Shown here piece after piece: positions 28,899 to 38,666 of a stretch of DNA of 64,000 nucleotides; position 1 is the stretch's first letter; every line of letters starts with the position of its first letter. The stretch is taken from the NCBI RefSeq assembly GCF_016865365.1, contig NZ_AP024469.1:4060501-4124500 (forward strand). The letters are read 5' to 3'. The translations under genes were made by a program, and so were the position numbers. A model generated the notes under the pieces. It saw only the letters and a list, made by a program, of their open reading frames with translations. It searched no databases and was not told the origin of the DNA. This DNA is from Geobacter sp. SVR. GTDB taxonomy: Bacteria; Desulfobacterota; Desulfuromonadia; Geobacterales; Pseudopelobacteraceae.

Positions 28899-29903
28899 CT
28901 AGAACTGTTTGCTCAGCCCGAGATGAAAGGCAACATCCGGGGCAGTGGCCACGGCCACATCCTCGGAGACGCCGATGTCCAGCAGGTAATTGCCGGGCAG
29001 TTTCAGCGCGCCGCCACTCACGAGCATCAGTGAGCTGGTGGAAAGCTCCCTGAGGTCGCTGCCGTGATACATCGGCGTATGGGCGTTGAGCTGGAATTTG
29101 AAGGATATCCACTCCGTCGGACCCCAGCCGAGGCCGGCTGTGCCGAAGGCGACCAGGCTGTTTTGCTGGTCAGGCAGCACATCTCCTCTGGTCATGACCA
29201 TCCCCCCCACTGATCCGAATACCCCCAGGCTGCCCCATTCCGTGAAGTTATTCATGCTGCCGCACAGGGCCACGTTAAAATCGGTGCTGCCGCTGCCCCG
29301 CAGGGAGCCGCTGTTGCCGGAAGGAAGCTTGATGCCCCCTCGCAGCGCCAGGTCATCCCGCGATTGGACATCGTCCGCATGGTACAGCTGATAGCCGCCA
29401 GTCAGCGAGATATCCCCAATGCCGGAGCCGGACCGATCCATCAGGAGTTTCTGCACCCCGTCCTTGGTATAGCTGTATTTGAGCTTATTCCTGGGTGCCG
29501 TGTCCCGCCCTCCCTGGGGGAGGCCGAAAGCATTGTGCCAGTCGACAATGAAGCCATCCAGGAAGCCGCCGCCATACAGAACGTAGGGGATCTCGGCCCC
29601 CACTTCGAAGCGCTCGGCAATACCGTGACGCACCGCCAGCGTCCATCGATAGGATTCCCCATCCAGAGTGATCCGCTCACGAGCGTTGGAGTTGACCGCA
29701 AAATCGCTGGCAACATCCTGGGTGAGGCTGACGGTGGTCCGGCCGGCCAGGGTTATGGTTGCCGACGATTCGGACGGCAGGCCGAAGATCTGCACCACAG
29801 GACTCTGATTGACGGTTCGAAAGGGGGTGATCGCCATATCCTCGGCCAGACAGGGGGCTGCCCAACACACAAGGGCCGCCAGCAGACCGCAGACCTTATT
29901 CAT
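28899..29903 (-). CDS. DUF3187-like outer-membrane beta-barrel protein
   Basis: The protein has 334 residues from the ATG at 29901-29903, with a signal peptide ([15 protein letters not shown], cleavage after about residue 20). [19 protein letters not shown] is the N-terminal motif I associate with DUF3187. The rest is amphipathic beta-strands rich in Gly/Ser/aromatics, ending in Phe (LSKQF), as outer-membrane barrels do. Its start codon overlaps the stop region of the chemoreceptor gene (8-bp overlap), suggesting coupled translation. Function unknown. Confidence 0.75.
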   Translation of the reverse strand: MNKVCGLLAALVCWAAPCLAEDMAITPFRTVNQSPVVQIFGLPSESSATITLAGRTTVSLTQDVASDFAVNSNARERITLDGESYRWTLAVRHGIAERFEVGAEIPYVLYGGGFLDGFIVDWHNAFGLPQGGRDTAPRNKLKYSYTKDGVQKLLMDRSGSGIGDISLTGGYQLYHADDVQSRDDLALRGGIKLPSGNSGSLRGSGSTDFNVALCGSMNNFTEWGSLGVFGSVGGMVMTRGDVLPDQQNSLVAFGTAGLGWGPTEWISFKFQLNAHTPMYHGSDLRELSTSSLMLVSGGALKLPGNYLLDIGVSEDVAVATAPDVAFHLGLSKQF

Positions 29904-31593
29904 AATTGAGCTCCTCGAACTCCTGCGGTTCAACCACGGTGCCGGTCCGGTAGTGATCGATCAAACTGGTCAGGAACTTGACCTCCTGCAGGATTTTCCT
30001 GCTGTCCGCAGCATTGGAAGCGATCAGTTCGTTGACCTTGCGTACCGCCTCGACCGCCTGACCGACGATGGCAATCTGGCGCGTCGCCTCCTCCTTGAGT
30101 TCGCGCGTGCGCTGATTGTCCTCCATGACGCTTTTCAGATAGAGGCGGTTGCCTTTGGCCTGATCCTGGGCCGAGGCATTGATACGGTGGGCCAGATCGC
30201 GCATGTGCTCCAGGTTCTTCACCATCAGGGCTGTGCCCTCCTGCTGGTGCTCGGTGGCCAGTGTAATCTGCCGCACCCGCTCCAGATTGAGTTCGGCTTC
30301 CTGGGTTATGCGCTGGATCCCGACCGCCTGCTCGGTGGTTTCGGTGGCAATATGAACAACCATCTGCGACGCCTCTTCGGCACTGTTTTCGATCGTCACC
30401 AGCGCTTCGTTGGCAATGGCGGAGATCTTGACCCCCTCCTTGACCTTGTCCTTGCCCTGGGAGACCGACCTCTGCACGGCAGCGGTTTCCTTCTGGATAT
30501 TGCGGACCAGGTCCTCGATTTCCTTGGTCGAGGCCGATGTACGATGAGCCAGTGAACGCACCTCTTCAGCCACCACGGCAAAGGCCCTGCCGCGATCTCC
30601 GGCCTGGGCGGCGATTATGGAGGCATTCAGCGACAGCAGGTTGGTCTGCTCGACCACCTCCTGAATGACGTTCAGGAATTCCCCCACCCGGGCCGAGTGC
30701 CGCGAAAGCCGGTTGATGGACTCGAAGGACTCATCGCTGGCCTTCACGATCTCCTGCATGGCCTTCATGGTGGCAGCCATGCTCCGCAGCCCCTGCTGGG
30801 CATGATCCCGCACGTTGCCCGAAGCAGTGGCGCCCCGCTCGGCATTTTCGCGCACCGCGGACTGGGAGGCGCTGATCTGGTTGATGGCCGATACGGTCTG
30901 TTCCGTTGAGGTAGCCAGGCCTCGGATATTGTCGGCAGTTTCCTTGGTGGCCCGGGCCATTTCCTCGATCGAGCTCGAGGTATCCAGCACAAAGGAAGAA
31001 TACTGGTTGATGCTGGCGGCGATGGCATCGGTATTGGCACTCATCTCGGCCGAAATGGCTGCACGGTCCTCGGTGCGGCCCGACAGCTCGTCTATCTCGG
31101 TGATGACCCTGGCAAAGGCCCTGTTCATGCTTTCCATGGCAGTCACCGCATCCCGCACGTGCGCGACCTCCTGGTCGTCGCTGGTGATCAGGTTGTGGAT
31201 GATCAGCTTGAGCTGGTCTTCCGCAGCGATGATCTGCTCCAGCAGGTGCTGGCGCTCCTTGCGCCTGCTCTCCACCACCTCGATGATAATCCGGTCAAAG
31301 GCATAAATCGCCCTGAGATCGTCCCGCTCGGCCTGGAGGGAGGATAAGTCTTCGGTCATTCGGAGACTGGCAACCACCTGGGCCTGGTCGGCACGAATGC
31401 CGGCAATGGCCCTGGTCATGTAAAACGAGCAGACAAGCCAGCAGAACAGCGCCGTGGAGGCCACTCCGATCACGGCTGCAGGGCCATTGCCGGCAGCAAC
31501 GAGAATAGCGCCGGCCAGCACTGCGGCAACCAGCGAAAAAAGCGCCATCCGGTTCCGGATGGCTCTCATGTCTGCATGTTGAATATCGGACAT
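29896..31593 (-). CDS. Methyl-accepting chemotaxis protein without periplasmic domain
   Basis: This 565-residue chemoreceptor has two adjacent helices (about residues 17-34 and 38-58) with almost no loop between them, so it lacks an external sensor domain. A long cytoplasmic coiled coil follows. The kinase-binding tip ([20 protein letters not shown] and following, about residues 311-349) is intact. No NWxxF CheR tether is at the C-terminus (QEFEELNYE). It may sense membrane or cytoplasmic state. The downstream barrel gene overlaps it. A TTGACA-N17-TACAAG promoter lies upstream. Confidence 0.93.
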   Translation of the reverse strand: MSDIQHADMRAIRNRMALFSLVAAVLAGAILVAAGNGPAAVIGVASTALFCWLVCSFYMTRAIAGIRADQAQVVASLRMTEDLSSLQAERDDLRAIYAFDRIIIEVVESRRKERQHLLEQIIAAEDQLKLIIHNLITSDDQEVAHVRDAVTAMESMNRAFARVITEIDELSGRTEDRAAISAEMSANTDAIAASINQYSSFVLDTSSSIEEMARATKETADNIRGLATSTEQTVSAINQISASQSAVRENAERGATASGNVRDHAQQGLRSMAATMKAMQEIVKASDESFESINRLSRHSARVGEFLNVIQEVVEQTNLLSLNASIIAAQAGDRGRAFAVVAEEVRSLAHRTSASTKEIEDLVRNIQKETAAVQRSVSQGKDKVKEGVKISAIANEALVTIENSAEEASQMVVHIATETTEQAVGIQRITQEAELNLERVRQITLATEHQQEGTALMVKNLEHMRDLAHRINASAQDQAKGNRLYLKSVMEDNQRTRELKEEATRQIAIVGQAVEAVRKVNELIASNAADSRKILQEVKFLTSLIDHYRTGTVVEPQEFEELNYE

Positions 31594-31623
31594 TGATCGC
31601 CCCTGTGCATGAAATAGTCTCTG

Positions 31624-31652
31624 CTTGTATCATGGCGCCCGGATAGTGTCAA
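31624..31652 (-). promoter_or_regulatory. Candidate promoter of the chemoreceptor gene
   Basis: On the minus strand TTGACA (31647-31652) and TACAAG (31624-31629) are separated by 17 bp, about 30 bp before the ATG. No flagellar sigma-28 pattern (TAAA-N15-GCCGATAA) was found. Confidence 0.5.
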
Positions 31653-31824
31653 CGAAACTGCCGGCAAAAGCGCCGATGCATCCATGCCTTAGAGCATTTC
31701 AGGTGTAGAACCCTGCGGTCGGCGTGCAGCTGCCATCTCACGAGCATACCGATTACCTCGCACTTGATTTTTTCAGGAGTCGATGAGATACTTCTTTGAA
31801 CAAACGCTTTACAGGAGGGCTGAG

Positions 31825-32013
31825 ATGTTTGGATTTGGAGTACCCGAGCTGCTGATCATACTTGCTATCGTCCTGGTGGTTTTCGGCGCAGGCAAATTGC
31901 CCGAAATCGGCGGCGCACTGGGTAAGAGCATCCGCAATTTCAAAAAGGCTGCTGATGGCAAGGATGAAATCGAAATCAAGCCCAAAAGGGAAGAGAGCGA
32001 CAAGAAAGACTGA
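31825..32013 (+). CDS. tatA: Twin-arginine translocase subunit TatA
   Basis: This 62-residue protein has the TatA plan: short N-terminal helix ([22 protein letters not shown]), the FGxGKLPE hinge, an amphipathic helix ([13 protein letters not shown]) and a charged tail. The start is the ATG at 31825 after AGGAGGGC; a frame opening at 31783 is longer but lacks a site. TatA multimers form the export pore for folded, often redox-cofactor, proteins. No tatC is nearby. A strong terminator follows. Confidence 0.93.
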   Translation: MFGFGVPELLIILAIVLVVFGAGKLPEIGGALGKSIRNFKKAADGKDEIEIKPKREESDKKD

Positions 32014-32043
32014 TTCGGGGCGCATGCTTGCGAAATGAAAAAA

Positions 32044-32068
32044 GGGGGAATGGCCGAGCCATTCCCCC
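32044..32068. terminator. Bidirectional terminator between tatA and the aminotransferase
   Basis: GGGGGAATGGC (32044-32054), loop CGA, GCCATTCCCCC (32058-32068), flanked by A6 on the left and T5 on the right. It serves the convergent tatA and aminotransferase transcripts. Confidence 0.93.
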
Positions 32069-32095
32069 TTTTTCAGTTGCCGGAGTCCCGTTCCG

Positions 32096-33400
32096 TCAGG
32101 ATGCCAGGTACTCTCCGATCTTCTCGGCCAGCGTGCCGTAGATCCGGCGGCATTCCGCTTCGTCCTTTTCAAGCAGAGTCACGCGGAAGCCCTGCAACGG
32201 CGTGGAGAACGAGGAGAGCGGCACGACGCAGATGCCGGTAGCTGCCAGTATGTGGTAGACAAAGCGCTTGTCCGGAGAAACGCCCGGTGCGCTGACCAAA
32301 TCTTCCACCAATTCCTTCACCTCGGTATTGGCGATGGCAATCGACTGACGGCTGTTCAGGAGACCGTCCTTGAAGGCCACTGCCATGTAAAAGGCACCGT
32401 TGGTGCGATTGACCATCAATTCAGGCACCTGGCTCAGATAGTCGTAGGTGATGTTGCTCATCCGTTCGTAGCTGGCAATGCGCTCTGCCAGGTATCCCGC
32501 ATATTCCGGATGCTGCACGATTGCCGGAATGACGGTCTGGGGCAGGGTGGTCGAACAGACCTCGTTCATCTTGCTGGTCAGGATCAGGTTGATGTACTTG
32601 CGGAACTGTTCGTCGGCATGGCCGTTGTAGACCTCGATCCAGCCGCAGCGCGAACCGGGCCAGGGAAATTCCTTCGAGATCCCCTTCAGGGAGATGGCCG
32701 GCACATCGCCGATCACGTCACTGATCGGCACCGCTGTCTCACCATTGTAGACGATGTTGGTGTAAACCTCGTCGGCGATGATGAAGAGATCGTTTTCCCG
32801 GGCAACCTGAACGATCTCTTCCAGCATCTCCCGCGTATAGACCATGCCGGTAGGGTTGTCCGGATTGATGATCATGATGGCGCAGATATTGGGATTGTAG
32901 CGGACATGCGTGCGCAGGTCGTCCATGTCCGGATACCACTTGTCTTCCGGCTTGAGCCGGAACAGGGAGGGAGCCGAATGGGCGTGCCCTATCTCCCCCA
33001 GGGTATGGGTGGTGTAGGAAGGGGACGGCATCAGCACCCGTGCCTCGGAACGCAGGCAGCCGTAAATCTTGGCGATGGCGTCGCCGAGACCGTTGAAGAA
33101 GATGATGTCGTCCGGTGTGATCTGAACACCGCCGCGACCATTGGTGCTGTCGCAGATGAACTCGCGGGTTTCCAGCACGCCGCGGGTATGGCAGTAACCC
33201 CAGCTGTGATTGTCCATGACCGCCTTGGCCACGATCTCCTTCATCCACTCCGGGATGAATTCACCCTTGACGATCGGGTCGCCGATGTTCTCCCAGTTGA
33301 TCTTGACTCCGTGTTTCTGCAGCTTTTCGGCCACATTGACGATATTGCGGATCTCGTAGGTCAGCTCCCCAGCCCCCGGTGGCACCAGTGCGATTCTCAT
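32096..33400 (-). CDS. Class I/II PLP-dependent aminotransferase
   Basis: The protein has 434 residues from the ATG at 33398-33400 (MRIALVPPGAG), with GGAGGAG 7 bp upstream. Fold-type I motifs are present: NPDNPTG (residues 180-185), IIADEVYTN, and Schiff-base Lys243 in LKGISKEFPWPGSRCGW. This resembles alanine/aspartate-type aminotransferases, but the donor cannot be read from sequence. Upstream lie an intrinsic terminator and an Ala-rich mini-ORF, which would fit control by charged tRNA-Ala, hence alanine (or valine) synthesis as a hypothesis. Confidence 0.88.
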   Translation of the reverse strand: MRIALVPPGAGELTYEIRNIVNVAEKLQKHGVKINWENIGDPIVKGEFIPEWMKEIVAKAVMDNHSWGYCHTRGVLETREFICDSTNGRGGVQITPDDIIFFNGLGDAIAKIYGCLRSEARVLMPSPSYTTHTLGEIGHAHSAPSLFRLKPEDKWYPDMDDLRTHVRYNPNICAIMIINPDNPTGMVYTREMLEEIVQVARENDLFIIADEVYTNIVYNGETAVPISDVIGDVPAISLKGISKEFPWPGSRCGWIEVYNGHADEQFRKYINLILTSKMNEVCSTTLPQTVIPAIVQHPEYAGYLAERIASYERMSNITYDYLSQVPELMVNRTNGAFYMAVAFKDGLLNSRQSIAIANTEVKELVEDLVSAPGVSPDKRFVYHILAATGICVVPLSSFSTPLQGFRVTLLEKDEAECRRIYGTLAEKIGEYLAS

Positions 33401-33450
33401 TGCTTTGCTCCTCCGTATGAAAATAATTATAGATTGGCCTGTGCAGATAT

Positions 33451-33482
33451 AAAAAAAGCCGTGGGTATGCTTACCCACGGCT
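33451..33482 (-). terminator. Intrinsic terminator / possible attenuator before the aminotransferase
   Basis: On the minus strand the stem AGCCGTGGGTA / TACCCACGGCT (33472-33482 and 33457-33467, loop of 4) is followed by seven T (33451-33457). It lies 51 bp before the aminotransferase start and 26 bp after the Ala-rich mini-ORF. Part of the 5' arm (GTGGGTA) can instead pair with TGCCCGC near the mini-ORF stop, giving 7 pairs including two G-U, as an antiterminator would. Confidence 0.85.
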
Positions 33483-33507
33483 TCTGTTTCAACTTTTTAG
33501 AACGACC

Positions 33508-33603
33508 TCAGCGGGCAGCCGGCAAACGTGCGGCATTACGCGCCGCGGCGATGATAGCTCGTGCTGCAATGGCAAAGGTCGTGATTTCCATGGATATTTC
33601 CAT
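33508..33603 (-). CDS. Candidate Ala-rich leader peptide (31 residues)
   Basis: The ORF begins MEISMEITTFAIAARAII and ends AARLPAAR; 11 of 31 residues are Ala and 5 are Ile. A CAGGGG lies 7 bp before the ATG at 33603. The stop is followed by an intrinsic terminator and then the aminotransferase gene, the layout of an amino-acid attenuator. Caution: a TTGACG-N17-TATGGA pair (33622-33627, 33599-33604) puts its -10 over this ATG, so the true start may be the second Met at 33591 or transcription may come from upstream. Chance ORF not excluded. Confidence 0.4.
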   Translation of the reverse strand: MEISMEITTFAIAARAIIAAARNAARLPAAR

Positions 33604-33623
33604 AACACACCCCTGTACGTCCG

Positions 33624-34235
33624 TCAATGGTTTTGTGCTGCCCTGTCGAGCCCCACCAGCAGCCTGCCGTCCTCATCCCGCCAGCGTAACCATCCCGGGT
33701 TATTCTGATCCGTTATCACCTGCGCCCAGTCATCCTCGATCCTGATGATCCGGAAACCCGATTTCCCGGTAAGAGCGGCACCGCCTCCCCCACCCGGCTG
33801 CCGGAAAATCTGGTAGAACTGCTTGCGCAGTCCCGGCAGCAGACGGGCTGCCTGCCCTTTGAGGAACTCGTCCCAGGGGCGATAGCCTTTCCGGCTGGGC
33901 GCCATCAGCCACGCCTCGCGCCCTGCATCGTCATACACCACCCGCAGCCAGTTTCCCCGCCGTGCCGTAACGATCAACGGATAGGCTACCTCGGCAGAAC
34001 CGAAAATCCATTCGTGGTCAGGGACCCGGCTGAAGTCCACCTCCCCCTGGCGCAGAATGGCCGGCTCCTGATAGAGACGCTGAGAAATACTCTCCGTGTC
34101 GCCGGGCTCGGATGCGGGAGAGAGCATCAGGATGCCGATTCCGGCGTATGGACGCATCGGCAAAGGCGCGGCTGCTGCGGCAGAAACGGATGACAGAAAT
34201 GCCAGGATTATGAAGATGGCTGTAAGGGGTTTCAT
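33624..34235 (-). CDS. Secreted SH3-like domain protein, function unknown
   Basis: This 203-residue protein has a signal peptide (AIFIILAFLSSVSAAAAAP, cleavage near residue 24). Two short beta-rich stretches look like bacterial SH3 domains: YPLIVTARRGNWLRVVYDDAGREAWL and GFRIIRIEDDWAQVI with NPGWLRWRDEDGRLLVG. A polyglycine tract (QPGGGGGAA) sits between them. Such domains often bind peptidoglycan or sense the envelope. No operon partner is evident apart from the mini-ORF 20 bp downstream. Confidence 0.7.
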   Translation of the reverse strand: MKPLTAIFIILAFLSSVSAAAAAPLPMRPYAGIGILMLSPASEPGDTESISQRLYQEPAILRQGEVDFSRVPDHEWIFGSAEVAYPLIVTARRGNWLRVVYDDAGREAWLMAPSRKGYRPWDEFLKGQAARLLPGLRKQFYQIFRQPGGGGGAALTGKSGFRIIRIEDDWAQVITDQNNPGWLRWRDEDGRLLVGLDRAAQNH

Positions 34236-34281
34236 TTGATTCTATTGTAGGACAGGGGTGTCGGCAACGGTTGAGAACAGA

Positions 34282-34749
34282 TTATTCGAACAGTTTCCTC
34301 AGACATGCCAGGTAGGGAGCTGCCGCAGCGTCGTCGTCGGCGGGAGCCCAGGACGCCTTTTCCTCTTCGGACAACGGCAGGTAGGGGCCGGCCTTTGCTT
34401 CATAGAAAACGGTGCCCGGTTCGAGGCTTACGGCGGTATGGTAGACCCCGTGAGGGATGTCGGCAGCCAAGTTGCCGTTTTCCCTGGACAGAACCACGAA
34501 CTCCTCCACGGTGCCGTCAGCGGCGAACTGGATGACACCCAGCCGGCCGCTCATCAGTATGAAGGCCTCATCCTTTTCAGGATCGAGATGCCGGTGAGGG
34601 CGGATGTAAGAATCCGGCTCAATGGCGTTGAGCAGCCGATGGCAGCGGGAACCGTCGGAGGGATGGATGTTACGGTTCTTACGCAGACGCGGCGAAACGC
34701 GGGCCTCTGCCGTTACCTGGCGCAGCAGTTCGTCGGTAACCAGCTTCAT
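34282..34749 (-). CDS. WbuC-family cupin-fold protein
   Basis: The protein has 155 residues from the ATG at 34747-34749 (MKLVTDELL). Cupin motifs are SYIRPHRHLDPEKDEAFILMSG and DIPHGVYHTAVSLEPGTVFYE, with His residues that could bind a metal. ARVSPRLRKNRNIHPSDGSRCHRLLNAI is the WbuC-type N-terminal part. The start codon lies one base beyond the stop of the VOC gene, so the two are coupled. WbuC genes occur in polysaccharide clusters, but the biochemical role is unknown. Confidence 0.8.
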   Translation of the reverse strand: MKLVTDELLRQVTAEARVSPRLRKNRNIHPSDGSRCHRLLNAIEPDSYIRPHRHLDPEKDEAFILMSGRLGVIQFAADGTVEEFVVLSRENGNLAADIPHGVYHTAVSLEPGTVFYEAKAGPYLPLSEEEKASWAPADDDAAAAPYLACLRKLFE

Positions 34750-34750
34750 G

Positions 34751-35104
34751 TCAACGGTCCACCAAGGCAAATTGATTGCCGTCGAAATCGGCCACTACCG
34801 CCATCTTGCCCCAGGGACTCGCCTCCAGATGCTCGATGAACCGCACCCCGCCGGCCTTCAGGTTTTCGCACAGCTGCTCGATCTTCTCGACCTTGAGGGT
34901 GATCCCGGTATGGCGCCCCACCAGCTTGCGGGCCTCATCCTGCAGAGCCAGCGCAACCCCCAGGGTGGTGGCTGCACCGGGGAGGAATTCGATCATCATC
35001 TCGGTCTGGCCGGCCACCGGCAATCCCAGCAGATCGGCATAAAAAGTCTTGGCCTTTGCAAGATCGGTAACGAATACCACGATATTTTTCATCGAAATAG
35101 ACAT
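34751..35104 (-). CDS. VOC (glyoxalase/bleomycin-resistance) family protein
   Basis: This 117-residue protein has a beta-alpha-beta-beta-beta layout. MKNIVVFVTDLAKAKTFYADLLGLP is the classical VOC N-terminal module, and GKMAVVADFDGNQFALVD the C-terminal metal-side strand. A dioxygenase, lyase or binding role cannot be told apart. It lies just after a 75-bp inverted-repeat element that separates it from hemE. Confidence 0.85.
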   Translation of the reverse strand: MSISMKNIVVFVTDLAKAKTFYADLLGLPVAGQTEMMIEFLPGAATTLGVALALQDEARKLVGRHTGITLKVEKIEQLCENLKAGGVRFIEHLEASPWGKMAVVADFDGNQFALVDR

Positions 35105-35112
35105 GAGGACCT

Positions 35113-35192
35113 CAGAGGGACCAGGGATCAGGGACCGGTGACCAGGAGTTCTTCCCGACTTTACCGGCCCCTGATCCCTGGTCCCTGATCAC
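35113..35192. repeat. Inverted-repeat element of the GGGACCAGGGATC family (copy 1)
   Basis: GGGACCAGGGATCAGGGA (35117-35134) faces CCCTGATCCCTGGTCCCTGA (35169-35188) around a 34-bp centre. The same words recur in inverted orientation inside hpnI at 61195-61287. It fills the gap between hemE (35197) and the VOC gene (35104) and lies in the transcript of both if they are co-transcribed. Confidence 0.75.
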
Positions 35193-35196
35193 CGAT

Positions 35197-36219
35197 TTAT
35201 TTCTGCGACAGACGGTGGACGCATTCCACCATGAATTTGGCGTTCTCGGGCGGTACCGTCGGCAGGATTCCATGCCCCAGGTTGAAGATGTGGCCGGGAC
35301 GGCCGGCGTTCTCATCCAGCACCCGTTTGACCTCGCGTTCGATCACCGTCTGCGGCGCGAACAGAACCGTGGGGTCCAGGTTGCCCTGCACCGCCATCTG
35401 CGGCCCCAGCACATCCCGGGCCGTGCCAAGATTTACGTGCCAGTCGAGCCCCATCACGTCGCCACCCGCCTGCTGGACCGTCTCCAGCATGCACCCGGCG
35501 CCTTTGACAAAGTGAATCACCGGCGTTTCCATGCGGTTGAGGCCATTGATCAGCTTGGTGGTATAGGGCAGAACGTAGCTGGCATAATCGGCCGGCGACA
35601 GGATGCCGCCCCAGGTGTCGAAAATCTGGATGGCCTGGGCACCGGCTGCAATCTGCGCATTCAGGTACTCCATGTCCATCATGGTGATCTTTTCCATCAG
35701 TGCCGCGTAGACCTCGGGGGCGGTGTACATCATCTGCTTGATGCGGGCAAAATCCTTGGAGCCCTTGCCCTCGACCATGTAGCAGGCCAGCGTGAAGGGG
35801 GCCCCGCCGAACCCGATCAGCGGCACCTTGCTGGCCAATTCCCGGCGAAGGATGCGGATCGTTTCCAACACATAGGGCACATCCTGCTCCATCTGGGGAA
35901 TACGCAGCTTTTCCACATCCGCCATGGTCCTGATCGGGTTTTCGAAAACCGGACCCGGTACGAAGTCCAGTTTCATTCCCATCGGCTCGACCGGCGTAAG
36001 AATGTCGGAAAAGAGGATTGCGGCATCCACCCCCAGGATATCGACAGGCTGGATGGTGACCTCGGCAGCCAGCTCCGGAGTCTTGCACAGTTCAAGAAAG
36101 GTGCACTTGGAACGAACCGCCATGTATTCGGGCAGATAGCGTCCCGCCTGTCGCATCAACCAGACCGGCGTGCGATCGACCGGTTTTCCCCAGCAGGCAT
36201 CCAGAAATCTTGTATTCAT
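35197..36219 (-). CDS. hemE: Uroporphyrinogen decarboxylase
   Basis: This enzyme converts uroporphyrinogen III to coproporphyrinogen III in heme synthesis. It is 340 residues from the ATG at 36217-36219 (MNTRFLDACWG), preceded by GGGAGGGAAG. Signatures are PVDRTPVWLMRQAGRYLPEY near the N-terminus, the catalytic Asp in AILFSDILTP, and GFGGAPFTLACYMVEG. The C-terminal FNLGHGILPTVPPENA is complete. It is far from hemL, and no GTATAC-type operator was noted upstream. Confidence 0.97.
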   Translation of the reverse strand: MNTRFLDACWGKPVDRTPVWLMRQAGRYLPEYMAVRSKCTFLELCKTPELAAEVTIQPVDILGVDAAILFSDILTPVEPMGMKLDFVPGPVFENPIRTMADVEKLRIPQMEQDVPYVLETIRILRRELASKVPLIGFGGAPFTLACYMVEGKGSKDFARIKQMMYTAPEVYAALMEKITMMDMEYLNAQIAAGAQAIQIFDTWGGILSPADYASYVLPYTTKLINGLNRMETPVIHFVKGAGCMLETVQQAGGDVMGLDWHVNLGTARDVLGPQMAVQGNLDPTVLFAPQTVIEREVKRVLDENAGRPGHIFNLGHGILPTVPPENAKFMVECVHRLSQK

Positions 36220-36386
36220 AGCTTCCCTCCCCAATCAGAACCGGAATTCCGCGCGACCGCTGGTGCAGTGCGTGATTCCCGGTAAAAGTTATATGAGACG
36301 GCGCAACGTACACCAACAGGCGCACACATTGCGCCCAGAGCCCTTCCCGCCATCCGGAACCCATGGCCCATAAGGCGCTCGCCGCC

Positions 36387-36599
36387 TCAGGCGCCGCGTT
36401 CCACTACGATCTCGTACCCCTCCAGTACGACCCGGTCGCCGGGGTAGAGTTTGCGCCCCCGGCGCTGCTCGGTCTGGCCATTCACCTGTACCAGCCCGTC
36501 GGCAATAATGACTTTTGCTTCGCCGCCCGAGCCGACCATGTTGGCTCCCTTCAGGAGGCTGTCCAGCTTGATATGTTCGGTGGTGATCTCGAAAACCAA
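36387..36599 (-). CDS. S4-domain RNA-binding protein (YbcJ-like)
   Basis: This 70-residue single S4 domain protein contains IKLDSLLKGANMVGSGGEAK and VNGQTEQRRGRKLYPGDRV, the alpha-L RNA-binding motif. The start is a TTG at 36597-36599, with GGAGAG 7 bp upstream. Small S4 proteins of this type are thought to act in ribosome-associated steps. The next gene downstream is hemE, with about 170 bp between them in which I recognise nothing. Confidence 0.85.
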   Translation of the reverse strand: MVFEITTEHIKLDSLLKGANMVGSGGEAKVIIADGLVQVNGQTEQRRGRKLYPGDRVVLEGYEIVVERGA

Positions 36600-36647
36600 T
36601 CAAAACTCTCCGTCAGGCTGCCGGCACGCGACAGACCGGATGAGGAC

Positions 36648-36992
36648 CTACTCCCAGAAGATGCCGGTGGGATCCTTGCTTACCTCTGATATCAGCTTGT
36701 CGAGCAGGTCCCTGTTTCTTCCGGTCGGATAGGGCTGACGCCTGTTTTTGCGATCGTACCAGTACAGGGTCCAGACTTCCAGCACCGGATTGTATTCGAA
36801 CTGCGCAACTTTAACGTGATTCCACTCCCGCGGATCGACGAAAAAGGGGCGCGACTCAATCAAGGTCACCTTGTTTCCGCTGACGGCATAGGTAAAGGAT
36901 ACCTGCTCGCCCTCATGCTGCGCCGCCTTCTGCTCGCACAACCGGCCAAGCAGCGTATCGGCCCTCTGCTTTTCCTCATCTGGCAATGCCAT
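36648..36992 (-). CDS. DUF3024-like protein
   Basis: A small protein of 114 residues (ATG at 36992; a GTG at 36998 is an alternative). SFTYAVSGNKVTLIESRPFF, VAQFEYNPVLEVWTLYWYDR and the C-terminal SKDPTGIFWE match what I recall of DUF3024. The family has no known function. It is followed 48 bp downstream by the S4 gene. Confidence 0.75.
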   Translation of the reverse strand: MALPDEEKQRADTLLGRLCEQKAAQHEGEQVSFTYAVSGNKVTLIESRPFFVDPREWNHVKVAQFEYNPVLEVWTLYWYDRKNRRQPYPTGRNRDLLDKLISEVSKDPTGIFWE

Positions 36993-37110
36993 GCCCACCG
37001 ACCGATCAGCTGGTACCTGGATAGAGCGATAAATACAAAGCCTTGATCCGGAAGCAAATGCGCTGAAGGAGTCAAGGCTCGTTACGTTGATTCATCAACG
37101 GGAATAATTC

Positions 37111-37199
37111 TGGCGGAAGAGGTGAGATTCGAACTCACGGAGGCTATTAACCTCGGCGGTTTTCAAGACCGCTGCCTTAAACCACTCGGCCACCCTTCC
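37111..37199 (-). tRNA. tRNA-Ser (anticodon TGA)
   Basis: The minus strand folds as a class II tRNA: acceptor GGAAGGG/CTCTTCC (one G-U), long variable arm, anticodon loop CTTGAAA with anticodon TGA reading UCA and UCG/UCU by wobble. The T arm has GTTCGAATC, and the CCA end is encoded (37111-37113). A promoter-like pair lies just upstream. serS is its neighbour on the same strand. Confidence 0.95.
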
Positions 37200-37213
37200 A
37201 GACAATCCTGGTT

Positions 37214-37242
37214 TATATACCACAATTTTTCTCAAAGTCCAA
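37214..37242 (-). promoter_or_regulatory. tRNA-Ser promoter
   Basis: On the minus strand TTGGAC (37237-37242), 17 bp, TATATA (37214-37219), ending 15 bp before the tRNA 5' end. It lets the tRNA be transcribed independently of serS. Confidence 0.65.
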
Positions 37243-37316
37243 AGATTACCACCGCCCTTGACGTATCAAAGGCGAGCGACAATCCCTGACAAGACGTCAC
37301 TGCATCCGGGAGGCAC

Positions 37317-38597
<1,281 letters not shown>

Positions 38598-38666
38598 TTA
38601 TTTTTTATGATTAAGAGTGTATCTATTACCACCTGAACCCAGCTTCGTCAATCCAAAAGAGCCCCT

